Shown: positions 26,019 through 35,155, numbered from the stretch's first letter. The stretch is DNA of 64,000 bases from an uncultured Clostridia bacterium (GCA_947510165.1 CANNSB010000003.1:62001-126000); one strand, 5' to 3'. Numbers and translations: made by a program. The notes: generated from the letters alone by a model not told the origin.

Positions 26019-27902
26019 TTAAATATTATTATTCTCTTTAATAGGTTTTTTTAATATTGCTAGTATAATCATCCCAACAATAGATCCAGTTATAAGGGCA
26101 ACTATATATCCTAATGTATTTCCTACAACGGGAAAAACAAATATACCACCATGTGGAGCTCTAAGAGTTGCGTTGAAGGCCATTGATAAAGCGCCCGCAG
26201 TTGCAGATCCTACAATACAAGAAGGAATTACTCTTAATGGGTCAGCTGCAGCAAATGGTATAGCTCCTTCTGTTATAAATGATAATCCCATAATATAATT
26301 GGTTAAACCTGATTGCCTCTCTCTTTTTGTGAATCTATTTTTAAAAAATGTAGAGCATAGAGCTATAGAAAGAGGAGGAACCATTCCACCAACCATTACA
26401 GCAGCCATAATATCAAATTGTCCACTTGCTATAGAAGCAGTTCCAAATACATATGCTGCTTTATTCAATGGGCCACCCATATCAAAAGCCATCATTCCTC
26501 CAAGAACAATTCCTAAAAGAATTTTACTTGTTGATCCCATTGAGTTTAATAAATTTGTTAAAGAATCATTTATATATGAAACAGGAGGATTTACAATAAA
26601 TGTTATTACACATCCTATTAATAAAATTCCAAAAAGTGGATATAATAGTACAGGTTTTATACCTTCTAATGTTTTTGGTAATAAATCAAATATTTTTTTC
26701 AATGCAAGTATAAGATATCCGGCTATAAACCCAGCTAATAAAGCTCCTAAAAATCCTGATCCACCAGAATTTGCCAACATTCCTCCAACAAAACCAACTG
26801 CAAGGGCAGGACGGTCGCCAATACTCATTGCTATATATCCTGCAAGAATAGGAAGCATAAATCCAAATGCAGTATCTCCAATTGTTTTTAAAATGGAGGC
26901 AAAATAAGTGTTTTTTCCAAAATTACTAGGGTCTATAGAATAATCATCGAATAAAAAAGCTAACGCAATAAGAATACCACCGCCTATAACAAAAGGAAGC
27001 ATATGAGAAACACCATTCATTAGATGTTTATATATTTTTCTTATAGGAGATTCTTTTTCATCTTGATTGTCATCAGATATATCAGAGTCAGAATATATAG
27101 GCACATTTTCATTTAAGGCTCTGGTTATTAATTCATCTGCCTTATGTATTCCATTTGCAACTTTAGTTTGAATAAGTTTTTTTCCGTTAAATCTATTCAT
27201 TTCAACTTTTTTATCGGCGGCAATGATTATACAATCTGCCTCTTGTATTTCTTGTTTTGTTAAACCATTTTTAATTCCACCAGATCCATTAGTTTCAACT
27301 TTTATAGTTGTTCCTTGTTTTTTTGCTGCATTTTCTAAACTTTCTGCAGCCATAAAAGTATGTGCTATTCCTGTTGGACAAGCTGTTACAGCAAGAATTT
27401 TATAGAATGATTCAATTTTAGTATCTTTTTTCTTATCGTCAAATTTTTCGGTTTCCATATCATCAATTAGTTTTATAAAATTTTCTTTAGATGTAGCGTT
27501 TATAAGTTTATTTTTAAAAATCTCGTCCATCAGAAGTACAGATAGTCTGCTAAGAACATCAAGATGAAGATTATTCCCTGATTTTGGAACTGCAATCATG
27601 AAAAAAAGTTTTGCAGGTAACCCATCTAAAGAATCAAAATCAACACCATCTTTAATAACCATAGAAGCAAGAGCAGGCTTTGACACAGCAGAAGTTTTTG
27701 CGTGAGGAATAGCGATATTTTCTCCGATACCTGTTGTGCCTTCTTTTTCTCTAGCAAGTATCGCAGTTTTATATTCTGATTTATTTAATAAAACTCCAGT
27801 TGTGTCAACCAAGTCTATAAGTGTATCAATTGCATCTATTTTATTTTTTACACTTTTGTTAAGAGATATACTAGATTCTTTTAATAAGTCTGTGATACGC
27901 AT
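26019..27902 (-). CDS. fruA: PTS fructose-type transporter, fused IIA-IIB-IIC
   Basis: 627-residue permease that imports and phosphorylates fructose to fructose-1-phosphate. Order of domains: IIA (about 1-150, phosphorylated His in ENIAIPHAKTS), IIB (about 170-265, active Cys in VTACPTGIAHTFMAAE), and IIC (about 285-620, eight or more membrane helices). A GGAGGT site precedes the ATG, 10 bases after fruK. HPr follows 19 bases later. The fused IIA-IIB-IIC order is the common Firmicutes FruA type. Closely related paralogues import mannose-type sugars, so the exact sugar is inferred from the fruK neighbour. Confidence 0.94.
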   Translation of the reverse strand: MRITDLLKESSISLNKSVKNKIDAIDTLIDLVDTTGVLLNKSEYKTAILAREKEGTTGIGENIAIPHAKTSAVSKPALASMVIKDGVDFDSLDGLPAKLFFMIAVPKSGNNLHLDVLSRLSVLLMDEIFKNKLINATSKENFIKLIDDMETEKFDDKKKDTKIESFYKILAVTACPTGIAHTFMAAESLENAAKKQGTTIKVETNGSGGIKNGLTKQEIQEADCIIIAADKKVEMNRFNGKKLIQTKVANGIHKADELITRALNENVPIYSDSDISDDNQDEKESPIRKIYKHLMNGVSHMLPFVIGGGILIALAFLFDDYSIDPSNFGKNTYFASILKTIGDTAFGFMLPILAGYIAMSIGDRPALAVGFVGGMLANSGGSGFLGALLAGFIAGYLILALKKIFDLLPKTLEGIKPVLLYPLFGILLIGCVITFIVNPPVSYINDSLTNLLNSMGSTSKILLGIVLGGMMAFDMGGPLNKAAYVFGTASIASGQFDIMAAVMVGGMVPPLSIALCSTFFKNRFTKRERQSGLTNYIMGLSFITEGAIPFAAADPLRVIPSCIVGSATAGALSMAFNATLRAPHGGIFVFPVVGNTLGYIVALITGSIVGMIILAILKKPIKENNNI

Positions 27903-27912
27903 GATAAACCTC

Positions 27913-28821
27913 CTAATTTATAATTTTTTTATACATGTTATATATATCTTTTTTTGTTGCCAGATATTCTGTAAAAGCTGTTGCTGTACCAGCAGAAATT
28001 CCAAATTTAAGAGCATCATCTAGATTGTTATATTTTAAATATCCATATATAAAACCAGCAACCATAGAATCTCCTGCACCCACAGAATTTATTAATTTTC
28101 CAGTAGGAGCAGAAGATTTATATATATTTTGATTTTTATCTATAAGTATAGCTCCATCTTTTGCAAGGGAAATTAAAACATTTTGAGCACCCAAGGATTG
28201 AAGTTTTTTTGCATTTAAAATAAGTTGTTCTTCAGAGGTTATTTTAATTTTAAATATTTCTTCTAATTCATGATTATTTGGTTTAATTAAAAAAGGTTTA
28301 TATTTTAGCGTATTTAAAATTAATTCTCCAGTTGCATCAACAACAAATTTTATTTTTTTATCTTGTAAGTTTGAGATTATAATTTCGTATGTGTTTTTTG
28401 GCAATGATGATGGAACGCTTCCAGCTAAAACAAGAATATCATCTTCTTTAAATAATTTTATTTTGTCTATAAGCTTGGTTATATATTCTTGAGATATTAT
28501 TGGTCCATTTCCATTTATTTCTGTTTCTGTTTTTGATTTTAGTTTAACATTTATACGAGAAATACCATCTTTTAATTGAATAAAATCTGTTTTCATACCT
28601 TCTTTTAATAAAGTTTTTTCTATGTATTCTCCTGTAAATCCAGATATAAATCCTAGAGCTGTTGTTTCTAAATCTAAATTTGTTAGAATAGAAGATACAT
28701 TTATTCCTTTCCCACCACAATTTACATATTCTGATGAAGCTCTATTAATAGAATTATCTGAAAATGATTCTAAATTCATGATATAGTCAATAGATGGATT
28801 AAATGTAATAGTGTATATCAT
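27913..28821 (-). CDS. fruK: 1-phosphofructokinase (PfkB family)
   Basis: Phosphorylates fructose-1-phosphate to fructose-1,6-bisphosphate. The 302-residue ribokinase-fold protein starts IYTITFNPSIDYIM, has the first PfkB signature GGKGINVSSIL, and the C-terminal NSVGAGDSMVAGF with catalytic Asp. Tagatose-6-phosphate kinase (LacC) is a close relative, but the adjoining fruA supports 1-phosphofructokinase. A GGAGAG site lies nine bases before the ATG. It is the first gene of the operon. No DeoR-type repressor gene is adjacent. Confidence 0.92.
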   Translation of the reverse strand: MIYTITFNPSIDYIMNLESFSDNSINRASSEYVNCGGKGINVSSILTNLDLETTALGFISGFTGEYIEKTLLKEGMKTDFIQLKDGISRINVKLKSKTETEINGNGPIISQEYITKLIDKIKLFKEDDILVLAGSVPSSLPKNTYEIIISNLQDKKIKFVVDATGELILNTLKYKPFLIKPNNHELEEIFKIKITSEEQLILNAKKLQSLGAQNVLISLAKDGAILIDKNQNIYKSSAPTGKLINSVGAGDSMVAGFIYGYLKYNNLDDALKFGISAGTATAFTEYLATKKDIYNMYKKIIN

Positions 28822-28863
28822 TATTTATTACTCTCCAATATTTTAGTGTATAAGTAATTAATC

Positions 28864-28892
28864 TTTAGAATAATCTAAATATATTATGTCAA
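28864..28892 (-). promoter_or_regulatory. Possible promoter and dyad operator of the fructose operon
   Basis: Minus strand TTGACA (28887-28892), 17-base spacer and a poor -10 TCTAAA (28864-28869). The -10 forms one arm of the perfect dyad TTTAGA-ATAA-TCTAAA (28864-28879). A weak -10 within a dyad suggests control by a sugar-responsive regulator. The rest of 28822-29093 shows only the promoter of the next gene. Confidence 0.45.
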
Positions 28893-29049
28893 ATTTTTTA
28901 ATTTTATAAACATTGCATATCTTATATAATATCATTATGAAAAATGATAGTCAATTAAAACAATTATATTATTGTTAATATAATCACAAATTTATAAATA
29001 TTATATATTTTAAACTTTATAAATAATTTATAATAAGTTTTATTATTTG

Positions 29050-29058
29050 TGATATAAT
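29050..29058 (+). promoter_or_regulatory. Extended -10 promoter of the second MATE gene
   Basis: TGATATAAT at 29050-29058, identical to the elements before the first MATE gene and ogg. No convincing -35 box is seen. The predicted start is about 30 bases before the ATG. Confidence 0.6.
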
Positions 29059-29093
29059 AATTAAAAAAAACAAATTAATCGGGTGATATATTT

Positions 29094-30437
29094 ATGAAAA
29101 AAATAGCAGATAAGAGTTTTTGGCCATTATTAATTAGTATAGCTATTCCAATGTCATTACAAAATCTATTATCTCTTATGATTAGTATGATTGATACTAT
29201 TATGCTAGGAAGAGTTGGGGAAATAGAGATTGCTTCTGCAAATTTAGCAAATCAAACATTTTTTATATTTACACTTGCTGTATTTGGTCTTTCTGGAGGA
29301 GGGCTCGTTTTATGCTCACAGTATTTAGGGAAGAAAGATTTAAATTCTGTTGTAAGTGTTATTTCTATAACTATAAAAATAGCGTTACTAATAGCTATTG
29401 TTTTAAATATAGTTGTTTTTTTCTTTCCAGAAAGTGTTATGGCTATATATACAAATGATGAATCTATAATACATGTAGGAAGTAAATATTTGAAAATTAT
29501 AAGTTTTTCTTATGGTTTTTATGGAGTATCAGTAATACTTTTAAATGCATTAGTTAGCATCTCGGTTATAAAAGTTTCTATTATAACTAATGTCTTATCT
29601 TTAATAGTAAATTTTGTTTTAAACTGGATTTTTATATTTGGAAATCTTGGTTTTCCAAAAATGGGGATAGAAGGTGCCGCTTTATCAACACTATTTTGTA
29701 GAATTATAGAGTTTAGTATTGTTGTTTTTTATATTATTTTTATAGATAAAAAGTTGACAATTAAAATATCTCATATATTTAAAATTAATTTTGAAATATT
29801 TAAAAAGTTTATTAAATATAGTGTTCCCGTTGTGTTTAATGAACTTGTTTGGGCTATAGGAATTTCATATCATTCTATGGTTTTTGGCAGAATGGGTGCA
29901 GAAATTGTTTCTGCAAATGCAATTTCTTTAATTATTCAACAATTTTCAACTGTTATTATATTTGGTATATCTAGTGCAACTGCTGTTGTTGTTGGAAGAA
30001 GCGTTGGAGAAGGGGATGTACAAAAGGTTAAGTATCGTGTTCGAAAAATATTAAAAGTTGCTTTAAGTTTAGGTATATTATCGACAATTGGTATTATGAT
30101 TGTTCGAAATGTATTTGTGGATTTTTATAATGTTAGTGAATATACTAAAAATATAGCTAGACAACTTATATTAGCGGCAGCTTTTGTAGCTTTTTTACAG
30201 TCTTTGACAGATGTTTTTTTAATTGGTGTTTTACGAGGTGGAGGAGATACAAAATTTGCTCTTGGTCTAGAATTTGTAACTATATGGTGTATAGCACTTC
30301 CATTATGCACCATAGGCGCTTTTGTTTTTAAATTTTCGGCGCCTATAGTCTATCTACTTATGAAGATTGATGAGCCTATAAAAGTTATTGTTTGTTTAAT
30401 TAGGACAAGAGGTACTAAGTGGATAAAAAATATTTAG
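29094..30437 (+). CDS. MATE family efflux transporter (second)
   Basis: 447-residue, 12-helix exporter of the MATE family. It shows the N-terminal pattern SIAIPMSLQNLLSLMISMIDTIMLGR and the internal repeat SVPVVFNELVWAIGISYHSM at the start of the second six-helix half, with GRMG after it. It is not a close copy of the gene at 1349. Its own promoter and terminator make it monocistronic. The GGGTGA ribosome binding site is moderate. Substrate unknown; both drug and endogenous metabolite export occur in this family. Confidence 0.92.
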   Translation: MKKIADKSFWPLLISIAIPMSLQNLLSLMISMIDTIMLGRVGEIEIASANLANQTFFIFTLAVFGLSGGGLVLCSQYLGKKDLNSVVSVISITIKIALLIAIVLNIVVFFFPESVMAIYTNDESIIHVGSKYLKIISFSYGFYGVSVILLNALVSISVIKVSIITNVLSLIVNFVLNWIFIFGNLGFPKMGIEGAALSTLFCRIIEFSIVVFYIIFIDKKLTIKISHIFKINFEIFKKFIKYSVPVVFNELVWAIGISYHSMVFGRMGAEIVSANAISLIIQQFSTVIIFGISSATAVVVGRSVGEGDVQKVKYRVRKILKVALSLGILSTIGIMIVRNVFVDFYNVSEYTKNIARQLILAAAFVAFLQSLTDVFLIGVLRGGGDTKFALGLEFVTIWCIALPLCTIGAFVFKFSAPIVYLLMKIDEPIKVIVCLIRTRGTKWIKNI

Positions 30438-30490
30438 AATATACTTATTGAATTCTATTTTAATGTGTTATATAATATATATAATTTTTT

Positions 30491-30525
30491 AAATATAAAC
30501 CTTGAATAATTCAAGGTTTATATTT
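30491..30525 (+). terminator. Terminator of the second MATE gene
   Basis: Perfect 17-bp inverted repeat with one central base; the core is AACCTTGAAT/ATTCAAGGTT and it ends in a T run. It lies 53 bases after the stop codon. Confidence 0.8.
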
Positions 30526-30579
30526 TGCCTATGCATTCGACAAATTTCTACATAAAATGCGTTTTGTAAGGAGTTGTAA

Positions 30580-31818
30580 ATGAATAAAGATATAATAGAT
30601 AAACCCAAAATAATAGAATTAGAGGAAGAACCTATTAATAATTTAGATAATAAAGTTAATACTTTTAAACAAAATGATTTAAAAGATAATAAAAAAGTTA
30701 TATTAATTATATTATCAGTTATTATTATTATTTTTATAACAATAATTTTTAGTGTAAATAATGATAATTTATCTGTTTTTTATGGAGATTATGATTCTGA
30801 ATATGGTAGTTCTGATAAGAAAAATGCTAAAGATAATTCGTCTAACTCGAAAACTACTTTAAAAAATTCTATTAAAAAGTCTTTATCCTCTTCTAAAATC
30901 AAAAGCACAACTTCTAAAAATCCATCTAATAATGATTCTACAGTAGATAGTTTAGACGATAATAATTCTAGTTATGAAGAGGATATATTTGATGATAATT
31001 TTGATAACTCCACATCTAGCCTTCCTGATTTAGAAAAGCCTGATCCTCCTGAATACCCCAATATAGAAGATGATGAAGTTGATTTTGGAGATATAGGAAA
31101 TGCTAATAATCTTTTAATAGAGAAAATATTAAAAGATTATGGAGTTGGGATAAAATTTAATAATAAAATAGATAAATATTTTGATAAATATGTATTAATA
31201 AAATATCTGGATGATAAAAAAATTAATCAAATGTTGGTAGAGATAGATAGAGAACTTTCTAAATATCCTGTAAATTTTTTTAGAGAATTTAATATTAGAG
31301 GATTGGTAAAACCTTTAAATTTAGTTTTAGTAGATAAAATTGATTATATATCTTTAGAAAATAATAGGCTGGCTGTTGGAATTGTTGATGTAGATTATAA
31401 TGATGAGATATCCATTATATATAGATATGTTGGCGGAAATTTTAATAAAAATATCCACTATTATATGATGTATGTAATAGATTATTATATAAATATCAAT
31501 TATAATTTTCAAAATGTTTATAATTATTTTTTAAATTTAAACCCTATAAATTTTAATTACGGAAATATAAATTCTTCACTATCCTATAAAAATAATAAAA
31601 AAGGCTATTTTTTATCTGATTTTTCTCAGCAGAATAAATTTTTTGATAGAGCTTCTATATTTTCTGTTATGATGACTGATACTAGACAGAATAATTATTT
31701 TAATAGAGGAGAAAATATTAGAAATAAGCTAGATTCTATAATCTTTACAATATCTAATTATTTTTTATCTGCTAATGGATTTAAAGATGTGAATAGCTGG
31801 AATAATAAATTGAATTAA
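30580..31818 (+). CDS. Single-span membrane protein with extracytoplasmic domain, possible inactive metallopeptidase relative
   Basis: 412 residues. A 38-residue acidic cytoplasmic N-terminus is followed by one helix (residues 39-59), a Ser/Asn/Asp/Lys-rich linker (60-170) with a small Pro patch, and a compact C-terminal domain of about 230 residues. The domain recalls clostridial putative zinc peptidases in which a motif of the form HHExxHVID precedes a DRAxIF segment. Here the corresponding stretch reads HYYMMYVID (293-301) and DRASIF (356-361), so both histidines and the glutamate of an HExxH site would be replaced by tyrosine. This family link is from memory and uncertain. AAGGAG precedes the ATG. 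Flanked by terminators, it is a lone gene. Confidence 0.6.
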   Translation: MNKDIIDKPKIIELEEEPINNLDNKVNTFKQNDLKDNKKVILIILSVIIIIFITIIFSVNNDNLSVFYGDYDSEYGSSDKKNAKDNSSNSKTTLKNSIKKSLSSSKIKSTTSKNPSNNDSTVDSLDDNNSSYEEDIFDDNFDNSTSSLPDLEKPDPPEYPNIEDDEVDFGDIGNANNLLIEKILKDYGVGIKFNNKIDKYFDKYVLIKYLDDKKINQMLVEIDRELSKYPVNFFREFNIRGLVKPLNLVLVDKIDYISLENNRLAVGIVDVDYNDEISIIYRYVGGNFNKNIHYYMMYVIDYYININYNFQNVYNYFLNLNPINFNYGNINSSLSYKNNKKGYFLSDFSQQNKFFDRASIFSVMMTDTRQNNYFNRGENIRNKLDSIIFTISNYFLSANGFKDVNSWNNKLN

Positions 31819-31824
31819 ATTTGT

Positions 31825-31881
31825 TATTATAAAAAAACACCTATAGATTTTATTTAAATCTATAGGTGTTTTTTTATAATA
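31825..31881. terminator. Bidirectional terminator with 26-bp perfect arms
   Basis: Inverted repeat 31825-31850 with 31856-31881, loop of five bases; the core is CACCTATAGATTT. It separates two convergent genes and its right arm covers the stop of the tail-anchored protein gene. Confidence 0.88.
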
Positions 31882-32173
31882 TAGTTATAAATGATAATGT
31901 AAGAATAATAGTTATAATAATGGTAGTTAAAGATAATAAAAAATATTTATTATCTTTTTTATTATTTTTAACTCCTTTTAATAGTTTATTGTAATTTAAT
32001 TGTTTATCAGGTTTAGATTTTTGAAATATATCTAAATATAGCCTAGTTTGATCAATAATTTTTTTTTCGTCTACAGATTCAAAATTTGGATTTATAAAAA
32101 AAATAGCTCTTTCTATATAATCATTTTGAGTATTTTTAATTTCCACAATATTTTTATTAACGCCTTTTATCAT
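31874..32173 (-). CDS. Tail-anchored small protein, function unknown
   Basis: 99 residues from the ATG at 32173, which has AAGGAGA seven bases upstream; the longer frame to 32227 lacks a ribosome binding site. The N-terminal 70 residues are soluble, with ERAIFFINPNFESVDEKKI and a helical TRLYLDIF stretch. A basic patch (KNNKKDNK) and a C-terminal transmembrane helix of about 21 residues follow, and the protein ends three residues after it. A similar layout is found in conserved hypothetical proteins of Ruminococcaceae-like genomes. Localisation is predicted as cytoplasmic domain held at the membrane. No function is assigned. Confidence 0.7.
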   Translation of the reverse strand: MIKGVNKNIVEIKNTQNDYIERAIFFINPNFESVDEKKIIDQTRLYLDIFQKSKPDKQLNYNKLLKGVKNNKKDNKYFLLSLTTIIITIILTLSFITIL

Positions 32174-32297
32174 AAAATATCTCCTTTTCCATAATTTATT
32201 TCTAATAATATATTTGGAAAATTTCATTTACAATATACATATAGTAGATACAAATTTAAAATAATAATTTTTTTAAATTTTATGGAATTTATACATA

Positions 32298-32382
32298 TGT
32301 TGAAAACCATGTGGAAAAGGTTGAAAACTTTATTGAAAACTTTTCTGCATACACTAAGCCACTTGTTGTCTAATGTTGAAAA
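32298..32382 (+). other. Cluster of DnaA-box-like 9-mers beside AT-rich DNA
   Basis: The intergenic stretch 32174-32510 holds five same-strand 9-mers: TGTTGAAAA (32298), TGTGGAAAA (32310), GGTTGAAAA (32319), TATTGAAAA (32331) and TGTTGAAAA (32374). The second differs from the reverse complement of the TTATCCACA DnaA box at one base, the others at two or more. About 70 bases of almost pure AT follow. This could be a DnaA-binding locus or an origin-like element. No other feature is seen in the gap. Confidence 0.35.
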
Positions 32383-32510
32383 TATAAAATATACATTTTA
32401 TTTATTTATTTTATATAAATTTATTTGACATTTAAAAATTATGTGTTTTTCTACAAAATATTACAAATAGTTAAAACATTATGTTTGATAAATAAAATAA
32501 TTTATAGATA

Positions 32511-33146
<636 letters not shown>

Positions 33147-33188
33147 TTAATCCTCTTTTCATAAATTTTTATTATATTTAACTATAGA

Positions 33189-33217
33189 ATTATACATTAT
33201 TAATACCTTCTTGTTAA
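33189..33217 (-). promoter_or_regulatory. Promoter of the repeat lipoprotein gene
   Basis: Minus strand TTAACA (33212-33217), 17-base spacer, TATAAT (33189-33194). Its -35 is one base from the -35 of the divergent ogg promoter. Confidence 0.75.
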
Positions 33218-33218
33218 T

Positions 33219-33247
33219 TAGATAATTTAAATTTACTATGATATAAT
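33219..33247 (+). promoter_or_regulatory. Extended -10 promoter of ogg
   Basis: TAGATA (33219-33224), 17-base spacer, TATAAT (33242-33247) with the TG extension at 33239-33240. It stands back to back with the lipoprotein promoter. Confidence 0.65.
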
Positions 33248-33289
33248 AAAAAAAAAATTATTATATTTAATATAGGGAGATTTAATATT

Positions 33290-34174
33290 GTGGTTATAGA
33301 TAAAAAAATTGTTGGAGAAAATATAGAGGCTCATATATCTGAATTTGATTTAGAAGAAACCTTAGATTGTGGACAATGTTTTAGATGGAAAAAATTGTCT
33401 GATGATTTAGACACTAACAAAAAAATATTTCAAGGAATAATCTATGATAGGTGCTTAAAAATTATTCAAATAGAAAAATTATTTATTTTTGAAAAAACAG
33501 ATGAACTATTTTTTGATACAAAAATAGTTGAGTATTTTGATTTGAAAACTAATTATAAAATTTTTAAGGAAAAATTTAAAAAAGATAAAACGATAAACAA
33601 AGCTTTGGATTATGCTAAAGGTATAAGAATTGTTAAGCAAGATCCGTGGGAAGTTATATGCTCATTTATTATTTCTCAAAATAATAATATAAGTAGAATA
33701 AAAGGAATAATAGAAAACTTGTGTAAAAATTATGGAAAAAAGATATCAGAAGAAAATTATACTTTTCCATCCCCAGAAGTTTTGGAAAAAGTTTCACTTG
33801 AAAAACTTATGGAGATAAAAGCAGGGTTTAGATGTAAATATATATTAGACGCTTGTAAAAGGATTGTTTCAGGAGATTTATTAATAGATAAAATAGATAT
33901 GATGAATATTGATGAAGCTAGAAAAAATCTTATGTGTGTAAAAGGAATAGGTCCAAAAGTGGCGGATTGTATACTTTTGTTTGGTTTTTATAGATTAGAG
34001 GCTTTTCCTATTGATGTTTGGATAAAAAGAGCTTTAGATTATTTTTATCCAAATGGATTTCCTAAGGAATATGTTGAATTTGGGGGAGTTGCTCAACAAT
34101 ATATTTTTCATTATATACGAACATGTCCAGACGCTATACCTATAGAATATAGAAAAATTCGTCAAAAAAAATAA
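33290..34174 (+). CDS. ogg: 8-oxoguanine DNA glycosylase/AP lyase (OGG1-type)
   Basis: Base-excision repair enzyme removing 8-oxoguanine opposite C. The 294-residue product has the N-terminal OGG domain with LDCGQCFRWKK, the SFIISQNNNI segment, the helix-hairpin-helix KGIGPKVADC with catalytic Lys223 and the conserved Asp242 in PIDVWIKRA, as in human OGG1. It starts at GTG, nine bases after GGGAGA. The gene ends just upstream of the infC promoter (-35 box two bases beyond the stop), so it is transcribed separately. The family is typical of Clostridia. Confidence 0.94.
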   Translation: MVIDKKIVGENIEAHISEFDLEETLDCGQCFRWKKLSDDLDTNKKIFQGIIYDRCLKIIQIEKLFIFEKTDELFFDTKIVEYFDLKTNYKIFKEKFKKDKTINKALDYAKGIRIVKQDPWEVICSFIISQNNNISRIKGIIENLCKNYGKKISEENYTFPSPEVLEKVSLEKLMEIKAGFRCKYILDACKRIVSGDLLIDKIDMMNIDEARKNLMCVKGIGPKVADCILLFGFYRLEAFPIDVWIKRALDYFYPNGFPKEYVEFGGVAQQYIFHYIRTCPDAIPIEYRKIRQKK

Positions 34175-34175
34175 C

Positions 34176-34203
34176 TTGACAAATTTATATTATATGTTAG
34201 AAT
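34176..34203 (+). promoter_or_regulatory. Promoter of infC-rpmI-rplT
   Basis: TTGACA (34176-34181), 16-base spacer, TAGAAT (34198-34203). The predicted start near 34210 leaves a leader of about 175 bases before infC. Confidence 0.8.
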
Positions 34204-34209
34204 TAATTC

Positions 34210-34345
34210 AAAAGATAAAGAAGAATAGCCGTTCTCACCTATTGGATAATGTTCTTAATAGGTCTTACTAAATGTTAATATATACAAAAGTTTTCTTTTG
34301 TTTTTAATAGTAAGCATAGACGGTTTTGTCTATGCTTTATTTTGT
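34210..34345 (+). ncRNA. L20-type autoregulatory leader of infC-rpmI-rplT with attenuator
   Basis: The leader holds a stem ACCTATT (34237-34243)/AATAGGT (34257-34263); a long-range pairing CTTACTA (34264-34270)/TAGTAAG (34308-34314) that encloses the hairpin ACAAAAG-TTTT-CTTTTGT (34284-34301); and a terminator AAGCATAGAC/GTCTATGCTT (34312-34337) followed by a T-rich run. Known L20 leaders in Firmicutes bind ribosomal protein L20 to favour the terminator. Position and layout fit Rfam L20_leader; the exact L20 binding site was not modelled. The long-range helix shares bases with the terminator stem, as expected for mutually exclusive folds. Confidence 0.78.
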
Positions 34346-34385
34346 ATATTTTAGAATAAAAAATCTTACGCGGAGGTGCTTTATT

Positions 34386-34904
34386 ATTAGCAATAAAGAA
34401 ATGCTTATAAATGAGGAAATACGAGAGAATGAAATTCGTGTTATTGATTCTGACGGAGGTCAACTCGGAGTTTTATCATTTAAAACTGCCTATCAAATTG
34501 CTTTGGAAAAAAATCTTGATTTAGTTAAAATTGCTCCACAGGCAACCCCTCCTGTTTGTAGAATTATGGATTATGGAAAATTTAAATTTGAACAATCAAA
34601 ACGAGATAAAGAAGCAAAGAAAAATCAAAAGACAATTGATATTAAAGAAGTTAGGATGTCGTTAAATATTGATGTAAATGATTTAAAAACTAAAGTTAAT
34701 AGTGCTGTAAAATTTTTACAGGCTGGAGATAAGGTAAAAGTTTCTGTTCGATTTAGAGGAAGAGAGATGGCTCATACAAAACTTGGAGATGTCGTTTTAG
34801 ACAATTTTAAAGAATTATGTTCTGAACATGGGGTTGTGGAAAAAACTTCAAAGCTTGAAGGTAGAAGCTTATCTATGTTTATTGCACCGAAACAAGCAAA
34901 ATAA
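34386..34904 (+). CDS. infC: Translation initiation factor IF-3 (ATT start)
   Basis: IF-3 binds the 30S subunit and monitors start-codon pairing. The 172-residue protein begins with NKEMLINEEIRENEIRVID and has the linker KEAKKNQKTIDIKEVRMSLN between the N and C domains, and the C-terminal RFRGREMAHT. Starts at ATT, either 34386 (nine bases from GGAGG) or the in-frame ATT at 34383. A rare ATT start is the norm for infC and lets IF-3 repress its own translation. It is the first gene of infC-rpmI-rplT behind the L20 leader. Confidence 0.96.
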   Translation: MSNKEMLINEEIRENEIRVIDSDGGQLGVLSFKTAYQIALEKNLDLVKIAPQATPPVCRIMDYGKFKFEQSKRDKEAKKNQKTIDIKEVRMSLNIDVNDLKTKVNSAVKFLQAGDKVKVSVRFRGREMAHTKLGDVVLDNFKELCSEHGVVEKTSKLEGRSLSMFIAPKQAK

Positions 34905-34928
34905 ATATTTACTCGAGGAGGACTGAAG

Positions 34929-35126
34929 ATGCCTAAATTAAAAACACATAGTGGCGCTAAAAAAAGATTTAAAATGACTAAAAATGGAAAAATAAAAAGA
35001 GCACATGCAAATAAAGCTCATATTTTAAATAAAAAAACAAGCAAAAGAAAAAGACATTTAAGAGGCGGAACATATGTTGATGTTTCAAATGCTGCTGTTA
35101 TAAAATTGCTTATACCATATAAATAA
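34929..35126 (+). CDS. rpmI: 50S ribosomal protein L35
   Basis: A 65-residue, very basic large-subunit protein. It opens with [20 protein letters not shown] and contains [18 protein letters not shown], the family signature. GAGGA lies just before the ATG, and the gene is 24 bases after infC. Middle gene of the operon controlled by the L20 leader. Confidence 0.97.
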   Translation: MPKLKTHSGAKKRFKMTKNGKIKRAHANKAHILNKKTSKRKRHLRGGTYVDVSNAAVIKLLIPYK

Positions 35127-35155
35127 TAATAGGAAAATTTTGGGAGGTTTAATGT

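Noticed and set aside
26299-26907. A 202-codon plus-strand open frame opposite fruA
   Set aside because: Shadow of the IIC domain; no ribosome binding site and the opposite strand is clearly coding.
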